A stretch of 35,427 bases of DNA from Ruminococcus flavefaciens (GTDB lineage: Bacteria; Bacillota; Clostridia; Oscillospirales; Ruminococcaceae), in contig JAMPGO010000011.1 of NCBI GenBank assembly GCA_023663905.1, positions 1 to 35,427 on the forward strand, read 5' to 3'. The translations under genes were made by a program, and so were the position numbers. Shown piece after piece: positions 1 to 8,758 of the stretch; the first letter of the stretch is position 1; each line of letters opens with the position of its first letter. The notes below the pieces were generated by a model that ran no database searches, was not told where the DNA came from, and worked only from the letters and a program-made list of their open reading frames with translations.

Positions 1-236
1 GAATGGATACGGAAATCATCAAAATAGAGGGTTCTGTTGAGCTTGCACCGCTTCTTGGACTTGCGGACGGTATTGTTGATATTGTCGAGACAGGCACAAC
101 GCTGAAAGAGAACGGTCTGGAAGTTATCGAGGACGTTGCGCCCATTTCCGCAAGACTTATTGTCAATACCGTAAGCCTTAAAATGCGACAGGCTGAAATT
201 GAGAATCTTATTAAACTTATAGAGGAGAATCTGTGA
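1..236 (+). CDS. hisG: ATP phosphoribosyltransferase, short form (C-terminal part)
   Basis: Only the last 77 or so codons are inside the window; the true start lies upstream. HisG condenses ATP with PRPP in the first step of histidine synthesis. The visible part carries the family's C-terminal catalytic signature, with the [20 protein letters not shown] segment that binds the PRPP phosphates, and ends in an LIVN region followed by a short helix. There is no C-terminal ACT-like regulatory domain, so this is the short HisG type, which in known cases works as a hetero-octamer with HisZ. A hisZ gene is therefore expected elsewhere, probably just upstream. The stop codon overlaps the hisD start (TGATG), a sign of translational coupling. 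Confidence 0.93.
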   Translation, partial: MDTEIIKIEGSVELAPLLGLADGIVDIVETGTTLKENGLEVIEDVAPISARLIVNTVSLKMRQAEIENLIKLIEENL

Positions 237-1519
237 TGAGAAAAATTTTTGCAAACGGCACTGACGAGAATGCATTTCTCGCTGAACTCAGCAAGAGAGC
301 AGGCGAGACCAACAAGAAAGTTACAGAGACGGTTTCCGCCATTATCGAAGATGTCCGTGAGAACGGCGACGAGGCTGTGAAGAACTATACACTTAAATTT
401 GACGGCAATCTTCCGCAGTATTATGAAGTGCCGAGAGAGGTAATCAACGACGCACTCACAGAGGCAGACCAAAGCTTTGTTGACGCACTTCTTAATGCGC
501 AGGAGAATATAGCCGACTTCCACAACAGACAGGTTGAGCAGGGATTTATCAATCCCAAGCCGAACGGAGTTATACTCGGACAGAGAGTGCGTGGACTGTC
601 ACATGTTGGACTTTATGTACCCGGTGGTACTGCCGCATATCCGTCAAGCGTGCTTATGAATGCAATTCCCGCAAAGATAGCAGGTGTAAAGGAAATTGTT
701 ATGGTAACTCCTCCGCTTAAGGACGGTACACCCAACAAGGATATACTCGTTGCAGCTGCGATATGCGGAGTTGACAGGGTATTTATGGCAGGCGGAGCGC
801 AGGCTATTTCGGCTCTTGCTTACGGTACGGAGGAAATCCCGAAGTGCGACAAAATTGTCGGACCCGGAAATATATTTGTTGCAACGGCAAAGAAGCTTCT
901 TTACGGTGTTGTTGATATTGATATGATTGCAGGACCGAGCGAGATTCTTGTAATCGCCGACGAAACAGCTAACCCAAAATTTGCGGCGGCTGACCTTATG
1001 TCACAGGCTGAACACGACGTTCTTGCTTCTGCTATTATGGTTACAACGAGCGAGAAGCTTGCGGACGAGACTATTGCGGAAATCAACCGCCAGAAAGAAT
1101 ATCTCTCACGCAAGGAGATTATTGAAAAGTCGCTCAACGATTACGGCGCAGTTATTATCGCAGACAGCCGTGAAAGATGTGTTGAGCTTGCAAATGAAAT
1201 CGCACCCGAACACCTTGAAGTGCTTATGGAGAATCCTATGGAGCTTCTCGGAAGTCTCGACAACGCAGGTTCTATTTTCCTTGGTCACTATGCTTCCGAA
1301 CCGCTCGGAGACTACTTTGCAGGACCTAACCACGTTCTTCCTACAAGCGGAACGGCAAGATTCTTCTCTCCGCTCGGAGTTGCAAGCTTCACAAAGCGTA
1401 CAAGCTATACATACTACACAAAAGAAGCCCTTGAAACGGCAAAGGATGATATTGTCCTTATCGCCGAAAAAGAGGGACTTACAGCTCACGCAAATGCAAT
1501 CAAGGTGAGATTTGAATAA
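236..1519 (+). CDS. hisD: histidinol dehydrogenase
   Basis: This enzyme performs the last two steps of histidine synthesis, the NAD+-dependent four-electron oxidation of L-histidinol to L-histidine, and uses a zinc ion. About 427 residues, the usual length. Visible motifs are GPGNIFVATAKK (209-220), AGPSE (232-236), the zinc-ligand segment QAEHD (Q257, H260) and the catalytic pair E325-H326 in APEHLEV. I chose the ATG at 236 because GGAG lies eight bases before it and it overlaps the hisG stop as TGATG; a GTG at 233 in the same frame is the alternative. It is followed after 15 bases by hisC. Confidence 0.96.
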   Translation: MRKIFANGTDENAFLAELSKRAGETNKKVTETVSAIIEDVRENGDEAVKNYTLKFDGNLPQYYEVPREVINDALTEADQSFVDALLNAQENIADFHNRQVEQGFINPKPNGVILGQRVRGLSHVGLYVPGGTAAYPSSVLMNAIPAKIAGVKEIVMVTPPLKDGTPNKDILVAAAICGVDRVFMAGGAQAISALAYGTEEIPKCDKIVGPGNIFVATAKKLLYGVVDIDMIAGPSEILVIADETANPKFAAADLMSQAEHDVLASAIMVTTSEKLADETIAEINRQKEYLSRKEIIEKSLNDYGAVIIADSRERCVELANEIAPEHLEVLMENPMELLGSLDNAGSIFLGHYASEPLGDYFAGPNHVLPTSGTARFFSPLGVASFTKRTSYTYYTKEALETAKDDIVLIAEKEGLTAHANAIKVRFE

Positions 1520-1534
1520 GGAGTTGATTTTTCA

Positions 1535-2605
1535 ATGACTGAAAATAAATGGGAGGGCTACGTCCGCAAGGTCGTACCCTATACACCCGGTGAACAGCCG
1601 AAGGACAGCGATGTTGTCAAGCTGAATACCAACGAGAATCCTTATCCGCCCTGTCCTTCAGTACGTGGGATTCTTGACGGATTTGATATATCGCAAATGC
1701 GCCTCTATCCTGCTCCCGATTCTGACGTGCTGGTTAATGCAATCGCAGAGAGATACGGTCTTAAGTCCTCGCAGGTTTTTGTGGGAGTAGGTTCGGACGA
1801 CGTAATTTCAATGGCATTTATGACGTTTTTCGGCTCGGACAAGCCAATACTTTTTCCCGATATAACGTATTCGTTCTATGATGTGTGGGCTGATGTCTAC
1901 CGCATACCGTACAGAACCTGTCCGCTCAACAAGGACTTCACAATAAATCCCGATGACTATAAGCAGGAGAACGGCGGTATCATCTTCCCGAACCCGAACG
2001 CACCTACAGGCGTGCTTGAATCTGTGGAGATGATTGAGGATATAGTTAAATCGAATCCCGACAGCGTTGTAATTATTGACGAGGCTTACATAGATTTCGC
2101 AGGAGCAGGTAAAAGCTGTCTGCCTTTGATTAACAAATATGACAATGTTCTTGTGATTCAGACCTATTCAAAGTCACGTTCAATGGCAGGAATGCGTATC
2201 GGATTTGCTATGGGAAGCGAGAAGCTTATCAAATATATGAACGATGTGAAATTCTCAATCAATTCATATACTATGAATACCGTCACCCAGCTCTGCGGTG
2301 CGGAATCGATGAAAAACGAGGAATATTTTGCCGAAACCGTCAATAAAATCGTTGCAACCCGTGAGCGTTCAAAAACACGTCTTGCCGAACTCGGATTCAC
2401 ATTCACGGATTCGCAGAGCAATTTTATCTTTGCAAGTCCGCAGAAGAAATCGGCGCAGTATGTGTTTGAGGAACTCAAGAAGCGCAGGATTTATGTCCGC
2501 TACTGGAATAAGCCCATAATCTGCGACTATCTGCGTATCACGGTCGGCACAGATAAGGAAATGGACAGGCTTTTCACTGCATTGGAGGAGATTCTGAATG
2601 GGTAA
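1535..2605 (+). CDS. hisC: histidinol-phosphate aminotransferase
   Basis: A PLP-dependent fold-type I (class II) aminotransferase that converts imidazole acetol phosphate plus glutamate to histidinol phosphate. 356 residues. The substrate/phosphate region NTNENPYPP is at 31-39, NPNAPTG at 153-159, the PLP-contacting D182-E-A-Y in IIDEAYIDFAG, and the Schiff-base lysine K213 in YSKSRSMAG. The start has GGAG about ten bases upstream. The 3' end overlaps hisB by 8 bases. HisC-like enzymes sometimes also act on aromatic amino acids, but its place between hisD and hisB makes the histidine role the natural reading. Confidence 0.95.
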   Translation: MTENKWEGYVRKVVPYTPGEQPKDSDVVKLNTNENPYPPCPSVRGILDGFDISQMRLYPAPDSDVLVNAIAERYGLKSSQVFVGVGSDDVISMAFMTFFGSDKPILFPDITYSFYDVWADVYRIPYRTCPLNKDFTINPDDYKQENGGIIFPNPNAPTGVLESVEMIEDIVKSNPDSVVIIDEAYIDFAGAGKSCLPLINKYDNVLVIQTYSKSRSMAGMRIGFAMGSEKLIKYMNDVKFSINSYTMNTVTQLCGAESMKNEEYFAETVNKIVATRERSKTRLAELGFTFTDSQSNFIFASPQKKSAQYVFEELKKRRIYVRYWNKPIICDYLRITVGTDKEMDRLFTALEEILNG

Positions 2606-3191
2606 TAAATTAAGAACAGCTGAAATAGTCCGAAAAACTGCCGAAACCAATATATTCGTGCATATCGGGCTTGACGAATTGGGAGTATCGGACATCAACA
2701 CGGGAATCGGCTTTTTCGACCATATGCTAACGGCACTCTCAAAGCACAGCGGAATCAGTATGACGGTTGCGGTCAAGGGCGATTTGCACGTTGACTGCCA
2801 CCACACGATTGAAGATACAGGTATAGCAATGGGACAGGCTCTCGGACAGGCTCTCGGCTCAAAATCGGGTATTGTTCGCTACGGTACTTCGTATATACCT
2901 ATGGACGAATCGCTTGCTATGTGCAGTCTCGACCTCAGCAACAGACCGTTTCTTGTATTCAACTGCGACTTCACGAACCAGTCCTGCGGTGGTTATGATT
3001 TATGTATGACGGAAGAATTTTTCCGTGCGTTTGCGTTCAATGCGGGAATCACAATGCACATAAATCTGCTGTACGGCACGAACGACCACCACAAGGCGGA
3101 AGCAGTTTACAAGGCAGTCGCTCACGCACTGAAAACGGCTGTGGCTTATAATTCCGACGGCTCAACGCTGTCAACGAAAGGAGTGCTTTAA
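2598..3191 (+). CDS. hisB: imidazoleglycerol-phosphate dehydratase
   Basis: Dehydrates imidazole glycerol phosphate to imidazole acetol phosphate. 197 residues, the monofunctional bacterial form without the histidinol-phosphatase domain of the enteric fusion. Metal-binding histidine motifs typical of the family are clear: FFDHML near 38-43, CHHTIEDTG near 69-77 and NDHHKAEA near 169-176. The start codon lies inside the hisC 3' end (8-base overlap), and hisH follows with no spacing after the stop. Histidinol-phosphate phosphatase is not found in this window and must be supplied by a separate gene. Confidence 0.96.
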   Translation: MGNKLRTAEIVRKTAETNIFVHIGLDELGVSDINTGIGFFDHMLTALSKHSGISMTVAVKGDLHVDCHHTIEDTGIAMGQALGQALGSKSGIVRYGTSYIPMDESLAMCSLDLSNRPFLVFNCDFTNQSCGGYDLCMTEEFFRAFAFNAGITMHINLLYGTNDHHKAEAVYKAVAHALKTAVAYNSDGSTLSTKGVL

Positions 3192-3794
3192 ATGATTGCT
3201 GTTGTTGATTACGGCGCAGGAAATATATTCAGCGTGAAAAATGCGCTTGATTATCTCGGTTTTGAAAACGAGCTTGTCTCGGATTCAGACAGGATTAAAT
3301 CAGCCGACGCAGTGATATTGCCGGGAGTAGGTGCGTTTCCCTCTGCAATGAATATGCTTGAAAAGAGCGGTCTTGTTGATACTATCAGGGAAGAATCCGC
3401 AAGAAAGCCGTTTCTCGGAATATGTCTCGGTATGCAGTTGATTTTTGAGAAGGGCTATGAATTTGAGGAGTGCGACGGTCTCGGACTTATAAACGGCTCA
3501 GTACGCAAAATGGAGGAAAAAGATTTAATCATTCCGCATATGGGCTGGAATAAGCTCGAAAAGCTCAATGACTGCCCTCTTATGGAGAATATCGGCGATG
3601 ACGAGTATGTCTATTTCGTACACTCCTACAAGGCGCACTGCGACGACAGGAATATTTCCGCATACTGTGAATATGGCGGAAGAGTTCCTGCGCTTGTATA
3701 CGACGGAAAATTTGTCTACGGCGCACAGTTTCATCCCGAAAAGAGTGGTGAAACGGGACTTAAAATACTCAGGAATTTCGGAGGTCTGATATGA
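3192..3794 (+). CDS. hisH: imidazole glycerol phosphate synthase, glutaminase subunit
   Basis: Class I glutamine amidotransferase that releases ammonia from glutamine and passes it to HisF. 200 residues. The catalytic triad is visible: nucleophile C78 in LGICLGMQ, and H181 and E183 in QFHPEKSG. The oxyanion strand region LPGVGAF is at 43-49. It starts immediately after the hisB stop and shares an ATGA overlap with hisA. Its partner hisF is one gene further on rather than adjacent. Confidence 0.95.
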   Translation: MIAVVDYGAGNIFSVKNALDYLGFENELVSDSDRIKSADAVILPGVGAFPSAMNMLEKSGLVDTIREESARKPFLGICLGMQLIFEKGYEFEECDGLGLINGSVRKMEEKDLIIPHMGWNKLEKLNDCPLMENIGDDEYVYFVHSYKAHCDDRNISAYCEYGGRVPALVYDGKFVYGAQFHPEKSGETGLKILRNFGGLI

Positions 3795-4516
3795 TTATTT
3801 TACCTGCTATCGATATTAAAGACGGCAACTGCGTACGTCTTTTCAAGGGCGATTTCTCGACGGTTGAGAAAGTTGCGGGCGATTACCTTGAAACGGCAAA
3901 GAGCTTTGAATCCGCAGGAGCTGAATGGATTCATATGGTTGATTTGGACGGCGCAAAAGAGGGCAGACCTGTCAACACAAAGATTTATACGGATGTTGCG
4001 GAAAAAACGAGTCTCAAAGTTGAGCTGGGCGGAGGTATCAGAAGCCTTGAAACTATTCAGGAGTATCTTGATATGGGCATTACAAGGGTGATTCTCGGCT
4101 CTGTTGCACTGAAAAATCCGAAGCTTGTAAGCAGTGCGGTTGAGAAGTTCGGAAGCGAGAAGATAGTTGTCGGGATTGACGCAGTAAACGGAATGGTTGC
4201 AACCGAGGGCTGGCTTGAGACATCCGATGTGAATTATATCGAGCTTGCCGACAAGATGATTTCTGTCGGAGTTAAATATTTTATCTTTACTGATATTTCC
4301 AAAGACGGTACGCTGTCGGGTGTGAATACCGAGCAGTTAAAGGCTCTTGCTGAGGCAACCACAGGACGTGCGGATATAGTCGCAAGCGGTGGAGTACATA
4401 CAATGGCTGACATCATCGCCTGCAAGGAAATGGGTCTGTACGGCACAATCTGCGGTAAATCTATCTACAAAGGCACTCTGAATCTTAAAGAGGCTGTTGA
4501 GTATGCTGTAAAATAA
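3791..4516 (+). CDS. hisA: ProFAR isomerase
   Basis: 1-(5-phosphoribosyl)-5-[(5-phosphoribosylamino)methylideneamino]imidazole-4-carboxamide isomerase, an Amadori-type isomerase with a (beta/alpha)8 barrel. 241 residues. The catalytic aspartates are at D8 (LPAIDIKDG) and D130 (VGIDAVNG), with phosphate-binding loops ELGGGIRS near 78-85 and ASGGVH in the second half. It is translationally coupled to hisH by an ATGA overlap. The HisA identity rather than HisF is supported by FKGD near 18-21 and by a distinct hisF downstream. Confidence 0.95.
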   Translation: MIILPAIDIKDGNCVRLFKGDFSTVEKVAGDYLETAKSFESAGAEWIHMVDLDGAKEGRPVNTKIYTDVAEKTSLKVELGGGIRSLETIQEYLDMGITRVILGSVALKNPKLVSSAVEKFGSEKIVVGIDAVNGMVATEGWLETSDVNYIELADKMISVGVKYFIFTDISKDGTLSGVNTEQLKALAEATTGRADIVASGGVHTMADIIACKEMGLYGTICGKSIYKGTLNLKEAVEYAVK

Positions 4517-4638
4517 GGTGTAGGATATGTATGATATGAATCTGTTTTCTATAATCTATATATAATTTTTTTTAATATACTTTATATAAAATGATATTTA
4601 TGATACATTCATACACCAATCAGGAAAGGAGTATGAAA

Positions 4639-5394
4639 ATGCTTGCAAAAAGAATAATCCCGTGCCTTGACGTTCGAAATGGCAAGGTAGTAAAGGGAGT
4701 GAATTTCGAGGGTGTGCGTGATGTCGGCGACCCTGTGAAATGCGCAGAGGAATACAACAGGCAGGGTGCGGACGAAATCGTGTTCTATGATATAACGGCT
4801 TCATTCGAGGGTCGTGGCGTATTTCTGGACGTTGTACGTGAGACGGCAAAAAAAGTATTCGTACCGCTTACTGTCGGCGGTGGAATCAAAACCGTTGACG
4901 ACATACGTGAAACGCTCAGAGCAGGTGCGGACAAGGTTTCCGTTAACTCTCAGGCAGTTAAGAATCCACAGCTTATCAAGGACGGAGCTGATATTTTCGG
5001 AAGCCAGTGTATATGCGTTGGTATTGACGCAAAGAAAATCGGCGAAAACAAGTGGACTGTCTATATAAACGGCGGTCGTGTTGATATGGGTATCGATTTG
5101 ATTGACTGGGTACATCAGATTGAGAAGCTCGGGGCAGGTGAGATATGCCTTAATTCGATTGACGCAGACGGCACAAAGAATGGCTTCGACATTGATATGC
5201 TGAAAGCTGTGTGCGACAACTGCAATATACCCGTCATAGCAAGTGGCGGAGCAGGTAAAATCGGCGATTTTGCGGAGGTATTCGAGAAAACAGGTGCAAC
5301 CGCAGCCCTCGCAGCTTCGCTCTTCCATTTCAAAGAACTCACCGTGCAGGAAGTCAAGGCTTATTGCAGAAACAGGGGTGTCATTGTCAGGTGA
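4639..5394 (+). CDS. hisF: imidazole glycerol phosphate synthase, cyclase subunit
   Basis: Uses ammonia from HisH to form imidazole glycerol phosphate and AICAR. With the start at 4639 the protein has 251 residues and begins [15 protein letters not shown], the standard HisF N-terminus; AAGGAG lies seven bases upstream, whereas the ATG at 4633 is too close to it. Catalytic D11 and D129 (VGIDAK) are present, as is the C-terminal phosphate loop [11 protein letters not shown]. Unlike the rest of the operon, it is separated from hisA by about 120 very AT-rich bases, where a second promoter could sit; I saw possible -10 boxes (for example TATAAT at 4550-4555) but no convincing -35. Its stop overlaps the next gene by four bases. 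Confidence 0.95.
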   Translation: MLAKRIIPCLDVRNGKVVKGVNFEGVRDVGDPVKCAEEYNRQGADEIVFYDITASFEGRGVFLDVVRETAKKVFVPLTVGGGIKTVDDIRETLRAGADKVSVNSQAVKNPQLIKDGADIFGSQCICVGIDAKKIGENKWTVYINGGRVDMGIDLIDWVHQIEKLGAGEICLNSIDADGTKNGFDIDMLKAVCDNCNIPVIASGGAGKIGDFAEVFEKTGATAALAASLFHFKELTVQEVKAYCRNRGVIVR

Positions 5395-6440
5395 CATTCG
5401 TTAAAAATAATTACAAGGGCATACTTTTCTGTCTGTGCATAGCCGTTCCGTCGTGGATTCTTGGCAAGCTCGCACCTGTAATCGGCGGACCTGTATTCGC
5501 TATCATCGCAGGAATGATTCTCGCCCTTATAGTAAAAGATAAAACAAGCCTGAAATCGGGCATAACGTTTACTTCAAAGAAAATTCTGCAATATGCCGTA
5601 ATTCTGCTTGGATTCGGGCTTAATCTGGGTACGATTCTCAAAACAGGAAGCCAGTCCCTGCCTGTAATCGTCTCAACAATATCAATCTCGCTGATTACAG
5701 CGTTCGTACTCTGCAAACTGCTGAAAATACCGTCGAAAACGGCTACTCTCGTGGGTGTAGGCTCGAGTATATGCGGAGGTTCGGCGATTGCGGCTGCTGC
5801 GCCTGTAATCGATGCGGACGACGAGGAGATAGCGCAGTCAATCTCGGTTATTTTCCTGTTCAATGTCATCGCCGCACTTATATTTCCGTCCTTTGGCAGT
5901 ATGCTCGGGCTTTCCAATGAGGGCTTCGGACTTTTTGCGGGTACTGCGGTAAATGATACATCGTCGGTAACGGCGGCGGCTTCTGCGTGGGACGGCATAC
6001 ACAACAGCAACACGCTCGAAACGGCTACCATAGTAAAGCTCACACGAACGCTCGCTATTATCCCGATAACGCTCGTTCTTGCACTTATCAGAATGCACAG
6101 CGAGAAGAAAAACAATACGGCTTCGGGTGCTAAATTCAGCTTCAAGAAGATTTTCCCGATGTTTATCATATGGTTCGTGCTTGCTTCGGTAATCACAACT
6201 GTTTTAACAAATGTTTTCGCTGATAATCAGTCCGTCCTCGATTCAGTCAATACCGTTTTCGGATTCCTCAAGAATCTGAGTAAATTTTTTATCATAATGG
6301 CAATGTCTGCGATTGGTATGAATACGGATATAGTCAAGCTCGTTAAGACAGGCGGAAAGCCTATTCTGCTCGGATTCTGCTGTTGGGTAGCTATAACGGC
6401 GGTAAGTTTGGGAATGCAGAAAGTAATCGGCATATGGTGA
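5391..6440 (+). CDS. YeiH-family (UPF0324) transporter, putative sulfate exporter
   Basis: A polytopic membrane protein of about 349 residues with roughly nine or ten hydrophobic segments. It carries the conserved family core [16 protein letters not shown] followed by an acidic DADDEE stretch, and a second [12 protein letters not shown] motif. The family (PF03601, Cons_hypoth698) is annotated as putative sulfate exporter, but its substrate is not well established. I chose the GTG at 5391, which forms a GTGA overlap with the hisF stop; a TTG at 5364 would add nine residues. The coupling to hisF means it is translated as part of the histidine operon. No histidine-related function is known to me. 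Confidence 0.85.
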   Translation: MTFVKNNYKGILFCLCIAVPSWILGKLAPVIGGPVFAIIAGMILALIVKDKTSLKSGITFTSKKILQYAVILLGFGLNLGTILKTGSQSLPVIVSTISISLITAFVLCKLLKIPSKTATLVGVGSSICGGSAIAAAAPVIDADDEEIAQSISVIFLFNVIAALIFPSFGSMLGLSNEGFGLFAGTAVNDTSSVTAAASAWDGIHNSNTLETATIVKLTRTLAIIPITLVLALIRMHSEKKNNTASGAKFSFKKIFPMFIIWFVLASVITTVLTNVFADNQSVLDSVNTVFGFLKNLSKFFIIMAMSAIGMNTDIVKLVKTGGKPILLGFCCWVAITAVSLGMQKVIGIW

Positions 6441-6444
6441 TACT

Positions 6445-6726
6445 ATGAAGAAAGCTATTGTTATTATAGTATCTGCCGTAGTCGCTGTTGTACTGATTTT
6501 CCCGGTAAAAAGTCAGCTTAGGGACGGCGGAACAGTGAAATATGATGCAGTTCTTTACGGGATAACCAAAAAACACGCATTATGTTCTGAGGCAGTTTCT
6601 GCAAAAGAAGGACTGCATTATAATATCGGAACGAGTGTTCGGATTTTATGGTTCAATGTTTATGACAGTAACGAGTTTATACCGATTGAATATGAGGGAG
6701 ATGAAAATAATGGCAATAATCTATAA
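6445..6726 (+). CDS. small membrane-anchored hypothetical protein
   Basis: 93 residues. The N-terminus is MKK followed by a hydrophobic stretch (about residues 4-20) ending FPVKS, which looks like an uncleaved anchor or signal peptide. The rest is a short hydrophilic domain with RDGGTVKYDAVLYGITKKH. I recognise this only as a type of small unknown protein often seen in Clostridia, without a function. It starts four bases after the transporter stop and its end overlaps the next gene by 17 bases, which supports it being translated. Confidence 0.7.
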   Translation: MKKAIVIIVSAVVAVVLIFPVKSQLRDGGTVKYDAVLYGITKKHALCSEAVSAKEGLHYNIGTSVRILWFNVYDSNEFIPIEYEGDENNGNNL

Positions 6727-7114
6727 AGATACTCACGATTTCAGCAGTAAACAGCTTGAGGATTTGTTTTTGTCAGTTGAGTGGTCGTCGGGGCATTACC
6801 CTGATAAACTTGTAACAGCAATGAAGAACTTTGAGACAGTATTTTCCGTATGGGACGGCGATAAGCTTGTCGGAATGATATGTGCTATGGATGACGGAAT
6901 TATGACGGCTTATGTTCATTATCTTCTTGTACATCCTGAATATCAGGGACAGCATATCGGCAGAGAACTTGTCGGAATGGTAAAAGAGAAATATTCTGAT
7001 TATCTGAGAATTGTTGTAGTTGCGTATAATTCAGAACTTACGTTCTATGAAAACTGCGGATTTAAGAAATCAGAAGAGTCAAGTCCGATGTTTATTACAT
7101 CGCTGTGGACTTAG
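6710..7114 (+). CDS. GNAT family N-acetyltransferase
   Basis: 134 residues with the GNAT fold. Motif A, the acetyl-CoA pyrophosphate loop, is HPEYQGQHIGRELVG, preceded by the YVHYLLV beta strand; motif B is the C-terminal YNSELTFYENCGFKKSEES. The start at 6710 has GAGGGAG nine bases upstream; in-frame ATGs at 6701 (no spacing) and 6635 (inside the previous gene) are less likely. The substrate cannot be told from sequence. It lies within the histidine operon, 15 bases before hisI. Confidence 0.85.
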   Translation: MAIIYKDTHDFSSKQLEDLFLSVEWSSGHYPDKLVTAMKNFETVFSVWDGDKLVGMICAMDDGIMTAYVHYLLVHPEYQGQHIGRELVGMVKEKYSDYLRIVVVAYNSELTFYENCGFKKSEESSPMFITSLWT

Positions 7115-7129
7115 AAAGGAGGAAAACAG

Positions 7130-7474
7130 ATGATAAAAATCGATTTGAACGACCTTGATAAATTTTTTGCAAAGGGCGAGTTAATCCCTGCAATCTGCTA
7201 CGAGGTCAACACAAAAACCGTCCTTATGCTCGCATATATGAATAAAGAAAGCCTGAAGAGAACGCTCGAAACGGGCTACACTTGGTTCTGGAGCAGGTCT
7301 CGTCAGGAATACTGGAACAAGGGTGCGACATCGGGGCATTTGCAGAAAGTCGTATCAATCTACGGCGACTGCGATAACGATACGCTTTTAGTCAACGTTG
7401 AGCAGACAGGTGTTGCGTGCCATACAGGAAGCTACAGCTGTTTCTTTAATGAAATTTATAACACGGAGGAATAA
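7130..7474 (+). CDS. hisI: phosphoribosyl-AMP cyclohydrolase
   Basis: Opens the adenine ring of phosphoribosyl-AMP, the third step of histidine synthesis. 114 residues, a stand-alone enzyme not fused to HisE. Visible are [10 protein letters not shown], the substrate-binding [15 protein letters not shown] region, the metal-binding DCDND motif and the zinc-ligand cysteine segment [11 protein letters not shown] strong AAAGGAGG ribosome site precedes the ATG. hisE begins three bases after its stop. Confidence 0.96.
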   Translation: MIKIDLNDLDKFFAKGELIPAICYEVNTKTVLMLAYMNKESLKRTLETGYTWFWSRSRQEYWNKGATSGHLQKVVSIYGDCDNDTLLVNVEQTGVACHTGSYSCFFNEIYNTEE

Positions 7475-7477
7475 TTT

Positions 7478-7816
7478 ATGACGCTTTATGAGGAAATCTT
7501 TGAGGTAATCAAGGAAAGAAAAAAGCAGTACGAGAGCGGTACAGGCGCAGAAAATTCGTACACCTGCTATCTTTTTGACAAGGGTGTTGACAAAATCTGC
7601 AAAAAGGTCGGCGAGGAAGCTACCGAGACAGTAATTGCCGCAAAGAACGGCGATAACGATGAGCTTATGAACGAAATCAACGACCTTCTTTATCACATTA
7701 TGGTACTTTGCGTAAATCAGGGACTTGAATGGTCGGACGTTGAAAGAGTTCTTGACGAGAGAAACGAGAAAATCGGTAATCTCAAGAAATTCCACACGGT
7801 TGACAAGAATACCTGA
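7478..7816 (+). CDS. hisE: phosphoribosyl-ATP pyrophosphatase
   Basis: Hydrolyses phosphoribosyl-ATP to phosphoribosyl-AMP and PPi, the second histidine step. 112 residues of the all-alpha MazG-like superfamily. The conserved acidic metal-binding pattern is KKVGEEATETVIAAK followed by NEINDLLYHIMVL. Last gene of the histidine operon; an intrinsic terminator follows eight bases after the stop. With it all the steps from PR-ATP to histidine are encoded here except hisZ and histidinol-phosphate phosphatase. Confidence 0.95.
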   Translation: MTLYEEIFEVIKERKKQYESGTGAENSYTCYLFDKGVDKICKKVGEEATETVIAAKNGDNDELMNEINDLLYHIMVLCVNQGLEWSDVERVLDERNEKIGNLKKFHTVDKNT

Positions 7817-7823
7817 TTGAAAA

Positions 7824-7855
7824 ACGGCTGATTTTTTAAGTCAGCCGTCTTTTTT
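7824..7855 (+). terminator. intrinsic terminator after hisE
   Basis: A perfect 8-base stem, ACGGCTGA (7824-7831) with TCAGCCGT (7841-7848), a nine-base loop, then CTTTTTT. It closes the histidine operon. The next gene starts only about 20 bases later, so some read-through into it is possible. Confidence 0.9.
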
Positions 7856-7877
7856 AATACAAAAAAGGAGTGTTGCT

Positions 7878-8654
7878 ATGGAGATTTTCATTACCGTCCT
7901 CGTCACATTTTTTGCAGGAATGGGCGCAGGGCTTGGCACAGGGTTTGCGGGAATGAGCGCCGCAACGGTCATAAGTCCTATGCTTATTACTTTCTTGGGT
8001 ATCGAGCCGTACACAGCGGTTGGAATCGCCCTTTCTTCGGACGTGCTTGCAAGCGCAGTATCCGCCTATACTTACGGCAGAAATAAAAATCTTGATTTGA
8101 AAAACGGCTTGATTATGATGACCAGCGTGCTTGTATTCACAATTGTCGGCAGTTATGTTTCAAGCTTTGTACCTGCGGCAACTATGGGCAATTTTACGGT
8201 ATTTATGACTTTCATACTTGGAATAAAGTTCATAATAAAGCCGATAATGACGACAAAGGAGAAAATGCAGGACGTTTCCGCAAAGAAAAGAGCCGTGCAG
8301 TCGCTTCTGTGCGGTATATTCATCGGCTTTATATGCGGATTTCTGGGCGCAGGCGGTGGAATGATGATGTTGCTTATACTCACAACCCTGCTGGGCTATG
8401 AGCTGAAAACGGCGGTCGGAACGAGCGTATTTATTATGACGTTCACGGCACTGACAGGAGCGGTATCGCACTTTGCAATCGGAGGATTTCCTGAACCGTT
8501 GGTATGGATTCTCTGCATTGTATTTACTTTTCTGTGGGCAAGAATCGCCTCTGTGTTCGCAAATAAAGCGTCGCCCAAAACGCTCAACCGTGCGGTCGGA
8601 ATTATTCTCGTCATTCTCGGTGCAGTTATAATGCTTTTCCAGCTGTTTAAGTAA
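7878..8654 (+). CDS. TauE/SafE family membrane transporter
   Basis: 258 residues, about eight hydrophobic segments in two related halves, typical of the TauE/SafE family (PF01925; older name UPF0721 or DUF81). The glycine-rich repeats are MGAGLGTGFAGMSAATVISP near the N-terminus and FLGAGGGMMMLLILTTLLG in the second half, followed by AVGTSVFIMTFTALTGAVSH. Members have been linked to export or uptake of sulfonates, sulfite or organic anions; the substrate here is unknown. It follows the histidine terminator with an AAAAGGAG ribosome site and no obvious promoter of its own in the 61-base gap. Confidence 0.87.
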   Translation: MEIFITVLVTFFAGMGAGLGTGFAGMSAATVISPMLITFLGIEPYTAVGIALSSDVLASAVSAYTYGRNKNLDLKNGLIMMTSVLVFTIVGSYVSSFVPAATMGNFTVFMTFILGIKFIIKPIMTTKEKMQDVSAKKRAVQSLLCGIFIGFICGFLGAGGGMMMLLILTTLLGYELKTAVGTSVFIMTFTALTGAVSHFAIGGFPEPLVWILCIVFTFLWARIASVFANKASPKTLNRAVGIILVILGAVIMLFQLFK

Positions 8655-8677
8655 AATAAAAAAATATTGTTTTGCGA

Positions 8678-8706
8678 TTGACTGTTTGGGAATAATATGG
8701 TATAAT
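8678..8706 (+). promoter_or_regulatory. SigA-type promoter for the UDP-sugar pyrophosphorylase gene
   Basis: TTGACT (8678-8683), a 17-base spacer, and TATAAT (8701-8706), about 50 bases before the start codon at 8759. This is close to full consensus. Confidence 0.8.
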
Positions 8707-8758
8707 AAAATTGCATATACTTACTATAAAAAAATAATATAAATAGGAGTTTTAAGCT

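Noticed and set aside
5411-6196. Minus-strand open frame of 261 codons opposite the YeiH-family transporter
   Set aside because: The plus-strand frame has the family motifs and is coupled to hisF; the reverse frame has none.
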